Of a stretch of 64,000 nucleotides of DNA, positions 1-12,569 are shown piece by piece (position 1 is the stretch's first letter; every line of letters begins with the position of its first letter). The stretch lies in NCBI RefSeq assembly GCF_000276665.1, contig NW_004955477.1, positions 2,647,337 through 2,711,336 of the forward strand, written 5' to 3'. This DNA comes from Chinchilla lanigera. Lineage: Eukaryota > Chordata > Mammalia > Rodentia > Chinchillidae. The notes beneath the pieces were generated by a model. The model saw only the letters and a program-made list of their open reading frames with translations, ran no database searches and was not told the DNA's origin. The translations under genes were made by a program, and so were the position numbers.

Positions 1-2240
1 TCCCAATAGGGAAACTGAAGCGCTGGACCATCTAGATTAGGGGCACACAGTGAATGCTTAGGCTCTGCAGACCAGTGAGTCCCTGCAGTAATGCCCCAGT
101 CCTGCTACCACTCAGCCCTGCTCTCACACTATGAAAGTGGCCACAGGTGGTTGTAGGCATGGCAAACAAGGCAGCAAAGGAACCTGGCGTGGGCCTCAGC
201 TTGCTAACCCCTGATCTAGACGTTTTGAGCCAATAGCTATCACCACCCCTGGAAGATGTGGGCCATACTTTTAGAGCACCACAGAGGCCCAGGGCCCACT
301 CATGGAGCCCTAGAGAGAGCATTAGAGGAAAATGTGTCACATCCCTCATAGAGTCCCTCAGACCCCAGGCCTTGTCCCCTGTGAGTGCTCCCCCGGTCCT
401 GCTCTGTAGCCCTCCCTGCACAGGCTTAAGGGGCGAATGGCCCCCCTCCAGCCAATCTCAAACACCACAGGAAGAAGTCAAGACCAAGTCCAATCGCCTT
501 GGAGGCCAGGCCTCCAGAGAGGAACCGGCACAAGTGCCAAAACCTGGAATAAAGACCATATCCCCGTGTTTCTTCCTCTAGCTGGTGGGTTCTGCAACAA
601 CCTCACAGCCAACATCTTGCACTGTGGGGTCTCTCTGGGCCTCAAGGCTGTGGCAACTGGGAAGACTCGGGGAGGGGACAGAAGAAGGCCTTCATTTTTC
701 TCTACTCCACCCACTGCCTCAGTTCCCCAACCCTTCAGGAAGCTTGCTGGGATTCATCAGGACCACCTCAGTGCCCCACTTAGAGTTTCCACTTCAAACT
801 CAAGTCTCCGGCTTCAGTAATAAGCCAGTTTTAGCCGACTTCATCTGGTGCGGTTACAACCGTCACCTCAGACTGTCTAGACGGACCCAACAGCTGGTGC
901 AGCGGGGGCCAGACCAGGCTCCTGGATGATGTCCTATGAGATCCCAGCTGCCATTCCAGGACTGGGCACCTATTCCTGAGCCTGGCTGCTTGGCTGTCCT
1001 TACACCAGAGAGCCCACGTGTCCACCTCAGGGAAGACCCAGCCCATCTTCAGCTCTGCAACTCTATCCCCTACTGGCCTGAACCCCATATAGACACCTGA
1101 GATGAGACATTCCCAGCACCCTGAGCCCTGCCTAGGCTCTGTAATGGGAAATGCAACAAGTACAGGTCTTGCAGCCACTGCTGTCCTTGTGACCTTGACT
1201 GCCACTTTCATTAAGTGGGCATAGAAACAGCCACTTTTCACACTTATGATGATGACATGCAACTACACAAATAGCACTGTGTCTGCCACCATATTCCCAA
1301 TAATGACATGTTGCCCTTTCTTGAGTGTCATCAACGTAGCAGCTGATCTGCTCACTAAAAGGAATCCAGGCCCTTTGACTTGGCTCATTTGTCCATTCAT
1401 TCATTCATCCATGAATCTGATAAATATTTAGGTAACTTTGGCACCTGAGAACCAAACAGGCACAGCCCCTCCAGGGACTCAGCATACAGACCAACTTTCA
1501 TGTTTGTTACACAGCTCAGAGGCCTTTCCCTAGCCACTGCTAGGCCACCACACCTTGAACACCAACTGCCAGTTGGCAAGCCTGACCACATTTAAACCTA
1601 AGCCTATTCCCACTCATCCTTATATTTGAGCACCACGTAAGTGTGGCCCCAAAGATCACAAGCTGTCCTGCACGTGCTCTTTATCCCAATGTCCTAGGGT
1701 AGCCTGGCATAAGCAATGGATGTCATCAAAGAGAAGGGCACCTCAATCACTGCTTCCTCATGCGACAAGGTCAGGGAGCAATCAGGCAAGCTGTGCCTCC
1801 TTCCACAGCCTCATCCCTACTCACAGAGCATGGTGGACCACGGGGCATACACACAAAGTGCAAGCATGATCCCTGCACATAACAAGAGTCATCAGAGCTG
1901 TCATCTGCATGCTGACTAAAGATTCAAGAGTAGGGCCTGGCACACAAGGGCAGGGTATAGTGAAAGGTTCTTGACATGAAGCACACCGTCATTCCTGGGG
2001 AGAAGGGACAATGTAGCAGGAGGCTGACTAGGCAGGTGAGCCAAACCCTTTGACCAGGGAAAGGTCAGCCCTAAAGTGGCTGCCAGGTAAAGCTCTGGCT
2101 CAGGGACAAAACAACTCCATCATCTCCAGCTGCAAGAAGAACCTTCAAGGGGGCTGCCTAGGATCAAAGAAAATCTACAGATGGTCCCCCACAGAGCTCC
2201 ACTTCCTATATTCCAACACCTTTCAAGAGCTAAGGAGCCC
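1..2240. other. Intronic stretch, little recognised
   Basis: No exon and no well-preserved repeat is visible. Around 1393-1460, ATTCATTCATCC followed by ATAAATATTTAGG may be a decayed reverse L2 end. Short ORFs here show no protein family and are best treated as chance. Confidence 0.5.
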
Positions 2241-2315
2241 ACGAAACACCTGGTGATCTTGTTAAAACACGGAATCTGAGTTGACAGGTCCAGTAACCGC
2301 TTCTTCCCATTTTTC
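2240..2315 (+). mobile_element. MER5A-like DNA transposon fragment
   Basis: 'cacctggtgatcttgttaaa' followed by 'ggaatctga' and 'ggtccagta' follows the order of the hAT-Charlie MER5A non-autonomous element. The fragment is short and decayed. Confidence 0.45.
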
Positions 2316-2864
2316 AGATCAAGTAAAGAAGGCATGCAGAAGTTACCTGCCCCATCATCTCAACACTTGCGACCACAGCCACCCAGAACCACCTCCCCTT
2401 TCAGCTCAGCTAAGGAGTACTGCCTCTGGCTTTCCCGGCTCCTGATAGGAAAAGGTTGCCATTTCTGACTCAGCTTACCTGCCCAAGGACAAACAGCAAG
2501 GCTCCTTCTCGCAAAAAGCCCACCTGCGTAATCTCACAGAGGTCAATTCCAGCCAGTGGCCCCACCTGTCTGCACCAGGCCTTGGGCTCTTAGGCTTGTA
2601 GGACAGGCTAGGATTGCCTGGGGGCTCCTCATCTGAGCAGTTCACAGCATCCAGGCCTCCGCGTGGCTCCCACACCCTGCTTGCCCAGTGTGGGGCACCA
2701 AACACAGGGCCACAGCTTTCTCTCCCTGCCCTCAATTTGCCTATAGTCACCACACTGAAAGCGCCCTGGCCTGCCCACTGAACCCTTCTGCACAGATATT
2801 AACTGCCAAGTGAATGTCATGCTTTTATCATCTTATTTTGTCCTAGCAATGGCCATTATGTCTC

Positions 2865-3075
2865 CTGTTTACAGGTAAGGAGACCAAGGCTTAGAGAGCA
2901 AAGGCCAGAGCACTGGTCACATAGCCAGTGGCACAGTCCTCTCCACATGTCTAAGTGACGGCACTGGTGTTCTGACCTCCAGGAAGCCCTTGCTAACTGT
3001 CTGTACTGCTGAATCCCTGAGCCTACAGTGGCCTGACACGCAGCAGATGCCTGGTAAATAATGACAGCTAAACAA
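2865..3075. mobile_element. MIR and L2-end remnants
   Basis: 'tttacaggtaaggagaccaaggc...' and 'cacatagccagtggcacag' match a reversed MIR (about 2865-2945). The following 'gcagatgcctggtaaata' (about 3020-3062) matches the forward 3' end shared by MIR and L2. Confidence 0.6.
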
Positions 3076-3189
3076 AGGGATAAATCTAGAAGTGAGTCCA
3101 GGTCTTCAAAAATATGATTACCTTCTCTTGCTCTAACTTGGTTTGTATCTGGCTTCATAGACACAGTCGCCTACATCCAGCCCTCTGTA

Positions 3190-3300
3190 TACTGCAAGTG
3201 CTTGCAGGTAGGGATGGGGTCTAACACGTGCTGGTGTCTGCAGAGCCCCTGACCCAGACACTTTACACAGTGCTCAATCAGTACATGCTGATTTAAACCA
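3190..3300 (+). mobile_element. L2 3' end fragment
   Basis: 'tgcaggtagggatggggtct' and then 'cacagtgctcaatcagtaca' follow the L2 tail order (gcagggattttgtct ... cacagtgcctggcacatagtaggcgctcaata). Confidence 0.5.
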
Positions 3301-4790
3301 GCTTACAGGGTTATTGTGCGCTGGGATCTGAGCGCCCAGAACGTTCCCATGGTAGATGAGGCCATGTCCCTGAAGCTCCCAGGCGAAAGAAGCTGAAAGC
3401 CAGACATTCCTGCAAATCCAGGGAGGCGCAGACTGGAGCCATAAATGCAATTTTCCAGAAAAGTCTGGTTAGGAGGCTACCAAGCATCAAAAACAGAACA
3501 GCTCTGGAATCTTCTGCTTGGTCAGGGACCACCCTCGTCAAATTCCACCCTGGACCCTGCCCACACCTGCCTCTGCACCCTTCTAGGCTTGCATAACTGC
3601 TGAGTGTTCCCCCTCTGATAGCTCCCTGCAGACAGGAACAGGAGCTGGTCCGCTCTGTGGAGCCTGACTTGGATTATTTGGCTTGGGGATGTGTGAGGAG
3701 GAATCACGCCCTGATCACCAAAAGCAGGGTCACAAGCATGGAGAAATGGCCCAGGGCTTGTCACTGCAAACTATCTTCTTAGCCCCAGGCTTCCTACCCA
3801 ACCCATCTGCTGCTACCTCCTATCTCCCCAGCCCCACACTGGCCACATACCAGCAGGAATATCAGACCTGATACTGGATACCGTACTGGGTACAGTAACT
3901 TCAGTAGCAAAAAGCACCCAGAGCCAAAAGGATGCTCAGAGAAATGGTGGGCTCCTGGGGGCCTCCTGGACTGGATGTGCCCCACAAGCAAGACAGAACA
4001 GGCAGGCCTATGCATCTCCAGTTCCCTGATGGAACAGTCCTAAGAATACCCAGAAACTCCATCACGCAGAGTTCCTGGGGCTTGTTCTTCCCATGGCAGA
4101 CAAGGCGCAGCCCCATGTCAGAGAGGAGCCTCTTGTCCAATCCCTCCGTTACCAGGTGGCACATCCACGGGGCCCACCGAAGGAAGGGGTCTGAGTGGCA
4201 GAACCAAGTCACTTCAACAAGGCTGACTCCAACTCACCTCTCCTACCCGCACCCAAGACCTCCTTTTCTGCTGTGCCACAGGCTCTGAGGCCTGACAGCT
4301 CAGCCACTTACTACAGTGTGACCTCTAGCCTGTGACTTAACTCTTAATGCAGTATGACCTCTGGCCTATGACTGCCGACAACAGGTGCCACCTCATGTGG
4401 CCAGAGAGCACTAAGACCCATGGTAAGGGTCACACACTCGCTGTATCTCAGAAACTTAGTACTCAAGAAGCGCATAAAGTATCTCACTCACGAGTTACTT
4501 ATATTGATTCATGTTGAAATGACTATTTTTGAAATACTGTGTTAAATAGTATTATTAAACTTAATATCACTTGTCTTTTCTTCTTTTTAACTGTGGCTAC
4601 TAGAAAATTTAAAACTGTGTTTGTTTTAAATTTTCACACTCTCCTATGACAGCCTCTAAGCCCCAGCCCATGGGGCTGCCCCTCAAGCTAGTGACAATGA
4701 TGCCTCTCCTGCTTTGCATTCACAAGTAGTGGAAAAAGAAATGGCAATGGTGAGGACGCTGTCCTCCAGGGCGCCCAACACACCTACCTG
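3300..4790. other. Intronic stretch, AT-rich island at 4500-4640
   Basis: No gene is supported. At 4555-4635 an AT-rich segment with 'gtggctactagaaaattt' resembles a widespread ancient mammalian repeat that I cannot assign to a family. The rest is unique sequence by eye. Confidence 0.45.
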
Positions 4791-4799
4791 TTTTCTCAG

Positions 4800-4945
4800 T
4801 GCTCTAAGAACACTCATTAGGTTGCTGAATTCCTGCATCACAGCGAGATGATACAGGCCCAACGAGGGCAGTGACTTGCCCAGGGCCACCGCCTAGTGAG
4901 TAGCTCATCAGAACCCTGTGCCAGGCCCATCTGACTCTGGGTTCT
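4800..4945 (-). mobile_element. MIR fragment
   Basis: 'gagggcagtgacttgcccag' followed by 'gccaccgcctagtgagtagc' and 'ccatctgactctggg' gives the reversed MIR core and flank. Confidence 0.65.
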
Positions 4946-5886
4946 GGAAGAACTCAACCAGCCTTTGCCTTCTGCTTCCTGTTGTCCTAGGACTAGACAG
5001 ATGCAAGTGTGGGGCTTTCTTCGTGAATCAAGCAGACCACCTGGGGTCTCGGCTGAGTGACAATTAGCCTCACACACTTTCAGATGAGATCGCCCTTCTT
5101 CTGCCAAACAAGTCATACTGCATCAACCCACATCTGCTATAATGCTCTCTCCGCACACTGTTGCTCTGCCTTTCTGCTGGTGGGTTTCTGAGCAGCTATC
5201 AGAGTCCACCCAATGAAGGGTTTCCCACTACTGGCTCCCTTGCCTGCATATTTGTCCCCATCAAGTCTCAAAAACCTCCACTACTGTCCAGCACTGCCTT
5301 AGACAAAAGTGAGATGGGAATTCTCTAGTGGATTAGCCTGTTTAAGGCTGGTTCCAACCATCAAAGCTGACTCAGGGCATGTGTGGGTGCCAAGAGTGGA
5401 TGCAGTTAGAACTATCTGGGGGACCTGAGTGCCCCAAGGGATGAGACACTGAGACAGAAAGGTAAGACGAGAGGAGGCCCAGGCGGCCTCTCTCCTTGCT
5501 GGGATATCACATGAGAAAAAAGGTAGACAAGAAACGGGGGCTGTGTTGCCCCAAGTGTAAGTAAGCAGGGCCTGGTGTGACACAGCCACCTGCCCTGCAA
5601 CCGCTCGTCCCTCTTGCCAGTCTGGAGTCAGCTCGGTGGGGTCTAACAGGCACCTTCCTTTTGGGACACAGAAAGTCATCCTCTTCTCCCAGCACCGTGG
5701 CACACTGGCTGCTTCAAAGGGTGAGGCACATCAGAGCTGCTTCCAGAACAGCAGTTGAGCAGCCAGAGAAGGGAGGCCAGGCAAAGTGCCAGACAGGCCT
5801 GGACCCTGCCTCACCACTCAGGACAAGCCATTTGGAAGGGGAGATAGCTGTGGCCAAGGGCTCAGAGATCATCCAGTAAAGTCCCC

Positions 5887-5976
5887 AAAAAAACAGGTCA
5901 CACCGGTTCTGCTTCAGTATCAAGACCTTGCATTTGCCAGGCAAGCACTGCGCCGCTAAACTATCTCCCCAGCCAC
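5887..5976 (-). mobile_element. ID SINE, reversed
   Basis: The minus strand reads 'gtggctggggagatagttta', 'gcggcgcagtgcttgcctgg' and 'gcaaggtcttgatactgaag', the tRNA-derived ID type seen elsewhere in the window. It is more diverged than the others, has no clear A-tail and no clear target duplication, so it is an older copy. Confidence 0.75.
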
Positions 5977-7195
5977 AGGGTCTGCTTTGGGTACTAATAT
6001 TATCCTAAACTGTGGACAGGCCCACCCAAGGGACAAACCTGAAGTTTCCACATGCCTCCACTCAGAATGGTAGAGTGCACACGGTAGGGTGCCGCCACTC
6101 AGCATGGGAGGGTTAGACAGTTCTCCCTTATGTATGGCCTTGTACCTGGACCTGGCTGATCTCAGTGCAGGCCAAGCTGAAGCACTCTCACAGAGGCCAC
6201 AGAGCTGAATCCAGGGGCCTCCGTGCCCCGTGCCTGGTTTTCCAACCCCAAAATTTCTGGATCTCTCAAGCGCAGTCTTCTCAGGGTTTGGGAGGGGCTG
6301 GTTGGGCCAGTAGAGTTCTAAAAGTCTATCGATTTATCGGCCCAGCCACACTTTTTGACAAAATCCTGTGTACCGGGCCACCGGCCAAAGACTGTAAGCA
6401 GCCCCATGGTAAAGATGTTACTGACCCCATTTTACCACAGGGAACTCAAAGCTGAGAGAGGGACCATCTTGCCTAGACCCCTAGTTCACAAATGATAAAA
6501 AAGGGAGGCAGTCCTTGGGAGAAGTGGGCACACAGGCCTTGGGAGACCAAAGAGCAAGCAAGTCACCATTCTGCTCTGCCATTCTGCTCTCCACTCACAA
6601 GCAAACATACAGCCCTGATGTTCCATTTCTTCCCCTGGAAAGTAGAAAGAAAAAGCTTCTCCAAGGGTTACCTAAGAGAATCCCATGTCCCAGGGAAGGA
6701 TCCCAAAATGCTAACCCAGAAGTTAGGAGTTGGGACACAAGTTCTCTGAGTCACAGCCAGGCTGTGTGTGTGTGCAGGTGTGGAAAGGGATGACTCGGGG
6801 AAGCCTTGGGGGCTTTGGACCACCTGCCACAGGCCAGCAGCGGGATATGGGAGGTGGCACCCTCCACCACAAGAGGCACTGCAAGGAGGCACCTGACTCA
6901 CTTCCTCTGCCTTTTCTGCACATGCCACGTGGTTTCACCCCACACACCTTCTGGCTATGACCTCTTTGCCCCCTGGTTTTTCCATAGTAATGAGGTCAGG
7001 CAGTTAACTCAGGGTGTCTCATTGGAGCCTGGCTTCAAAACCCTGATAATGTTCAAATCCTGGGCTCAGAACAAAACCCCTGCTGACCTCTGAGTGCCCC
7101 TTCTCCCCAGCTTAGGAACTCCAATCTCATAGGCCTGGCAGTGCCCTGCACTAGCGATGCCTATATTTCCCCTCCCAAATGGTGGCTCGCCTTCC
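5977..7195. other. Intronic stretch with a MIR scrap
   Basis: About 6385-6475 ('ctgaccccattttaccacag', 'ggaactcaaagctgagagag') is a reversed MIR. The remainder holds no recognised gene or repeat apart from a short GT run at 6766-6775. Confidence 0.5.
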
Positions 7196-7199
7196 CTCC

Positions 7200-7395
7200 C
7201 CGGGTGGCAATCAGCTGGGTCTTTGTGCTAATTTCACCTCCTCAGTGAGGTATCCTGTCACTCCAGACTACAGGTGTCCACTTCCACCTCCTCTCCTCCT
7301 GCCCGGTGATCCCAATTCTGCCAGCCTGTTTGAGTTTTTTCACAGTACATGTCACCATCTGAAGTGGCCTCATCTGTGCAGGAATACCCCTGGGG
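7200..7395 (+). mobile_element. L2 fragment
   Basis: 'atttcacctcctcagtgagg' followed by 'tatcctgtcactcca' follows the L2 motif 'tgtcacctcctcagagaggccttccctgaccac', and the C/T-rich flank agrees with L2. Confidence 0.6.
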
Positions 7396-7399
7396 CCCA

Positions 7400-9470
7400 G
7401 CCACATGCAGGTGCCTGGCAGACTCAGGTAAGGACTTGCCAAGGGAAGAGAAAATGGCGAGGCCTGACAGAACATGAAAGCTATCTCCAGTCATGTTTGA
7501 GGTGCCACAATGCACTTGAACTCTACAGAAGAACGCAAAGGAGAGCTGAGGTCGGACAAGGAAGGAAGACCTGCCCCTCCTATCCGCATCATGTGCTGTC
7601 ACGGTCACACAGACACACAGCATGACTCAGCAGGCAGGGCACTCTGTCCATCCTCAGCAGCTGCCTCTGGTGCGGTGCTTCTCCAGCACACTCAGACCTG
7701 CCTCACTACCACCTTCTACAAAGCCCAGCCAAGGGGCCTGTGGACTACAGGCTGCTACGTATCTGGAAGTGCGGCCTCTGTCCTGTGGCCCCGGGTCACA
7801 GGAGGAGCTTCCTGCAGTTGCTTCTCTGCGCTAACTTGGCCTCTTCTCTCAGCTTTTGGGTTCTTCGGCAACTGAAGTTGACCACTATTCTGTGAATTCC
7901 TTGAACCTAATGGGTAGTTTCTGACTGGCCTTGGTAATCCAGGGGGCCTGCTATATTCCCCACACACAGAGCTCTGGCAAGGGGACAGCTGTAACATGCC
8001 CCCTCCCCTGTGTACACACAATGGCTCCGTAAGAGCAAATGCAGGATGTGGCCCTGTAGTGTCCAGGAAGGGGCTGGTGCCTGATGACCTTTAGCAACAC
8101 ATACTGATGTGAGCTCATTGCTACTGCTCACAAATTAAGATTCTGGTGGTTGCACTGCGTTTTGGAACCGACCATTTCTTTTGTTTTCTAGAAGATTAAA
8201 AAAAGAAGAAAAAGTCACCCTTCCCCCTCCCAAAAAGGAATTATCCACATGTCCTACTCTATGCAACTTTCAAAGGAGGCATTGTTAATCCTTTGGCCAT
8301 AAATAGGCAAAGAACACCCACTCTGAGTCTAGTCAGCCCAGGCTCCCACCAGCACAGGGCCTGCGGCAAAGGGTTTGCTCTCCCATATGGCATCTACTTG
8401 CTCCAGTTCTCCACTGCAGCTTGAAGCTGCAAAAAAAGGGCAGAACTCCAGGATGGCTGAGAGCACAGAGGTGTTCCTCAAAAACAGGCTCCTACCAACA
8501 GGGAGATGCTGTTGGTGTAGTGTCCGGGATGATAGAGGAACATAGTATGACAGGCAAAACAAGCAAGGCTTTCTGCTATGCTGGGCCCATGGTAGCCAGT
8601 AGGCCGTGCGATCCTAGGGACAAGCACAGACAGGCGTCAGGTGTGCTCGGGGCATCAGTCACACGACCCTCTTGGGAACATCTCTGTTTTCTGCTCTGGC
8701 TCTCACTGGGGCTCTGATGGGCTACGCCGGCTCCATGCTCAGCAAGGTATTAGAGATCCTTCTGAGGGGACACTGGTATCCCTGATAAGGCAGCAGGAAG
8801 AAGACGGGGCAAGCCAAATCCTTCCGGGGTCTGCCAAGCGTCCCCCACCTCTGTGCCCTTTGAGGCACAGTTGAGGATTACCCAGCTTTATTAGGAGATT
8901 TAGAGAGCCACTGCAGGCCCCTTGTTTTCCAGAGTTGTTGCCCCAGCTGTTGTCGACCAGATGTGACACAGCTGAGACAAGATCCAGCATGACAAATATT
9001 CAAACCATGACAGAATCTTCCTGTGACCCTAAGCAGCCCAGCTCTCTTCCAGCCCCTGGTTTGAACCAGGGAACCCAGCTTCAATTGGACAAGGACAGAA
9101 AAGCCTCTGCAGGCTGAGCCTGCCCAGAGGGGAAGGAGCAACCCAGGCTGGCAAAGCACTGGGGTGCAAGGACTAGGGGTGAGACGGTTCCATGGATACT
9201 TGCAGAAACAAAGTGAGTCACTGTGATCCGCTACACTTCGTTTCTACTGAAAAAAGATTAAGAAGAAATACAGCCAAAGGAGGGCTGCAGATCAGATAAC
9301 AAAAAGGATTTATAATCAGCAAATGCTAAACAGGGTAACTTTAAAGAGGTTACCATTTTGGGGAGGTAGGGTGATTGATTCTCAGGCCACTGAGGTCTAT
9401 GCCAAGAGAGGGTATGAAGCCAATAACAGGATTAATCCTTTGGCAGGTTTACCGGTCCCACTCCCAGAAT
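7400..9470. other. Intronic stretch, nothing recognised
   Basis: No exon, RNA gene or confident repeat was found. Several short overlapping ORFs on both strands have no coherent protein features. Confidence 0.4.
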
Positions 9471-9479
9471 ATTTCCTGA

Positions 9480-9960
9480 GGCCTTAATACAAGTTATCAC
9501 GTCCACTGCCCCCAGCCTGGTCTCGCTCACCATCGTGCTGCCAATAGTCTGTTGGCCTCGCTGCCCCCTCCCAAGACCCCTCAGTCCAGGCTGCTCATCT
9601 CAGCCTGAAGGAGCTTTTTAGGGCCTGCTATTGCATCCTTACTACAAACCTTCAAATACTTCCACCCCGCACTCAGAATAAAAGTTAATGTCTTCTGAGG
9701 ACCTACTGGAAGGCCCACTGTACCCCTCATACCCTCTGCTTTGGTCACATGGGGCTCCTTCTAGCCACTTCCTGGTGCTGATCTCTGCACGTGTGTGCCT
9801 CCTGCTTGCGACACTGCCCTCCTCCACAGTGGACTCCTGCACATACTTCAGACTCATCCAGAAGTTACCTCCCACTAGAGGCTGCCCCACACACCAGGCT
9901 ATGGTTGCTATTTCTGCCCCTGACTTGTTTCCTTTGTAGCACTGATTCCAATGGGCTCTG
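9480..9960 (+). mobile_element. L2 LINE fragment
   Basis: The order of landmarks follows the L2 3' region: 'ccttcaaatacttccac', 'cagaataaaagttaatgtct', 'ggaaggcccactgtacccc', 'ctctgctttggtcacat'. Open frames here are decayed L2 sequence, not genes. Confidence 0.7.
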
Positions 9961-10499
9961 TGGCCTGCATTCTTTCAAACACCACACATATAACATCCAG
10001 ACAGAGTATGTGAGTTCCTGGTCATCCATTCTGCCACTAAACACAAGACTTGGGATTTCACACAGGGTATATGGAACTGATCTTTAATAATCCATCCTTT
10101 GGAAAGATCCAGTACTATACACAAGAAGAGTTTTTCCTCACACTTCTGAAGCAGTCTTGTACCAAACTCAGCATAACTCATCCTGAGTGCTCTTTGGTGC
10201 TCTGTGGGTACACCAGCCCAGGTGGACACTCACCTTAGGATTTGAAGGCTGGAAGGCTGGCTCTTGAACCCCTTTTCCAGCTCAGGCCTTTCCTAATCCA
10301 GGCTCCTAACCAAGGAGCCTCAACTTGCTATGCCATCTCCACCTGAAACAAGCCAGTCCCTGAGCCTCTGTAGTGTTCACATCTGATATGGAGCAGAATA
10401 GGACTCTCTGGGGCAAAGCCAGGAATACGCAGTGTCCTGGCTTCCCAGGTAGCTCTGACGTCCATGGCCGTATTTGGGCAGTTATGATCATGGTCAGAA

Positions 10500-11065
10500 A
10501 TCCCAGGCTCAGAAAAACAGGACAACCAGCTCACAGTCACAGTACACTGCATGGCAGAGCCAGTTCTCAAATTATAGTCTTTTGACTGCAAGTGCAGCTC
10601 TGTGCCGACGACAGGCCACACTGTGCCTCCCTTATAGTATATAAGCTAAACCCTCAGAGTTAGAGACCAGGCTCAGACCCCAGCACACAGCTGAGCAACC
10701 CAGCGAGGCCTTTTGGTAAGCTGCAGGGGCCTCTGGACTTGTTCTCCCCAGGAACAGGACCAGGCATGGACCCTCAAAGCTGCAGAGAGGAGGCATCCCT
10801 GAGGTAAGCAGCACTCACACCTAAGGAAAAGCAGTTTCCTTCTTTTGACAAACTTCTCCCTTACTTCTAAAATCCAGCTCCCAGTATGGCACTCCTAGCG
10901 ATTATCCTGAGCAAACAGGAGCCTGGGCGCCAAGCATTTCACATAAATAACCTCACTTACTGCAATGAGAGAAGGCACCGCCACTCTACCTCCTGGACGG
11001 GGGAAACTGAGGCACAGAGAAATTTAAGTTGTTCAGGTTAGAAGTGAGCTGGGCTCCAGCATGAG
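10500..11065 (-). mobile_element. Two reversed MIR pieces
   Basis: One piece is at about 10505-10590 ('aaccagctcacagtcacagt', 'ggcagagccagttctcaaat'). The second, better one is at about 10940-11060 ('ggggaaactgaggcacagag', 'aatttaagttgttcaggtta'). Confidence 0.6.
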
Positions 11066-11541
11066 GACCCACCCCCCCAGGTATCCTCCGTCCCCTCGTG
11101 TCTCAGCCCATGTTCTCTGCTTCTCCTTCAGCAACCTGGGAACGACATGAGGGTTTCTCTGAGCCTCCCCTGTGGGCCCTTAGAGTTGAGCTGGTCAAAA
11201 GCAAGGGCCAGCTGACCCACAGGCCCCTTGTACACTGACCACCCAGAGCAGGTCTGAAGATGGCCTCAGAGGAGCTGGTGCCTGGGCTGGGCAGACTCCA
11301 TGCTCCTTCCCGCTCAGACTATGGCCTCCCAAAGTCAGGGCTGCCTCCTCCCCAGGCTGTGGTCTCCCACAGGCAGTACCTCCTAGGGTCTCATAGTATC
11401 CCCAGGGAGCTTCAGGGGCTCTCATCTGGACAACTGTCTTGGGACGAAGAGGCATCCACTCCAGAATACCCTGGAGTCCCCCAGAGTGTCATCACCTCAT
11501 CACCTCAAACACCTTCCTTCTGCTCAGAATGGCTCTCCACT

Positions 11542-11707
11542 GCCAGGTATGGTGGTACACAACTATAATCCCAGCTTCTCGGGAGGCTGAGGCAGGAGGA
11601 TCACAAAAGTTTGCCAGGGTGGGAATGGGGCCATGGGTTCAATTCCCAGTACTAAAGAAAGCAAAATTAAATTAAAAAAAAAAAAACAAAAAAACAAAAA
11701 AAAAACA
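11542..11707 (+). mobile_element. B1-dID dimeric SINE
   Basis: A B1 left half ('ccaggtatggtggtacacaa', 'gggaggctgaggcaggagga') is joined to an ID-like right half ('ccatgggttcaattcccagt') and an A-rich tail. An internal deletion has removed the end of the B1 part. A short 'gctctc' duplication may flank it (11532 and 11708). Confidence 0.85.
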
Positions 11708-12224
11708 GCTCTCAGTTGAGGCATGGAAAATCACCAAGTGGCATAAAAGCCACCTGCCTGTCACATCCCCAGCTAAACTCCTTTTAGTTGTCTCTTTCCC
11801 TAGAGATCAAAGCTACTGTGTCAACACTGGGCTGTGATCCGAGTTACCTTAAGCAGATTGCTTATGCAACCTGGGAATGGCAGCTGGGGACAGCTAAGAA
11901 CAATCCAGGTAGCTAAGGAGGCGTTTCCTCAAAGTACAGGAACCGCTTGGTCCTACAGTACCACCAACATATCTATTTCTGAAAGAAATGAACACCAGGG
12001 GTTGAGCTCTCCACTCTCAGCATGTTCATGGCCAGCAGGACCCTGGCCTGTCAACAGTGGCAAGCTCAGCAGCCTGGCCAGAATGGCTGTACCAGGGGAG
12101 CTGCAGCAGGAGCTACAGGAGCAAGGCTGCAGCTCTCTGTGAGTCAAAGCTGCAGTTTTCAGACGCCAACCATGTACTGGATCGATCCATGCTATACGAC
12201 CTTCCCCGTACCCCAAAAAGAAAC

Positions 12225-12345
12225 TGCTATTCCCATTTAAAAAGTGGACCTGAAGGCTTAGAAGTTAAGTGACTGCTCAAGGGCACATGGCTCAAAAGCG
12301 GCAAAATGGGGATAGAGTTCCCAAACCATCTGACTCCAACACTCC
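12225..12345 (-). mobile_element. MIR
   Basis: 'tattcccatttaaaaagtgg', 'ttaagtgactgctcaagggc' and 'accatctgactccaa' give a long reversed MIR. Confidence 0.75.
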
Positions 12346-12435
12346 CATTCCACACCACCACTATGTCCCATGAGTGTCAGTTACCAAGAAAGCCCAACTG
12401 GGTTGGTTCTCACCCATGTGCAGGCATAACAAGAG

Positions 12436-12565
12436 AAACAATGAACCTGGGATCAGGAGGCTCCAGTTTCTGCTTTCTGGGGCTCCTTGATGAACAGTGT
12501 GGCTCTGGGCAAGTCATCAGCTCTTCCCTGCACACTACAAGCCTCACGTTGGGGTAAGGAATGAA
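12436..12565 (+). mobile_element. MIR
   Basis: 'cctgggatcaggaggctcca', 'gtgtggctctgggcaagtca' and 'cctcacgttggggtaa' are in forward MIR order. It sits head to head with the reversed MIR about 90 bp to its left. Confidence 0.7.
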
Positions 12566-12569
12566 CCAG

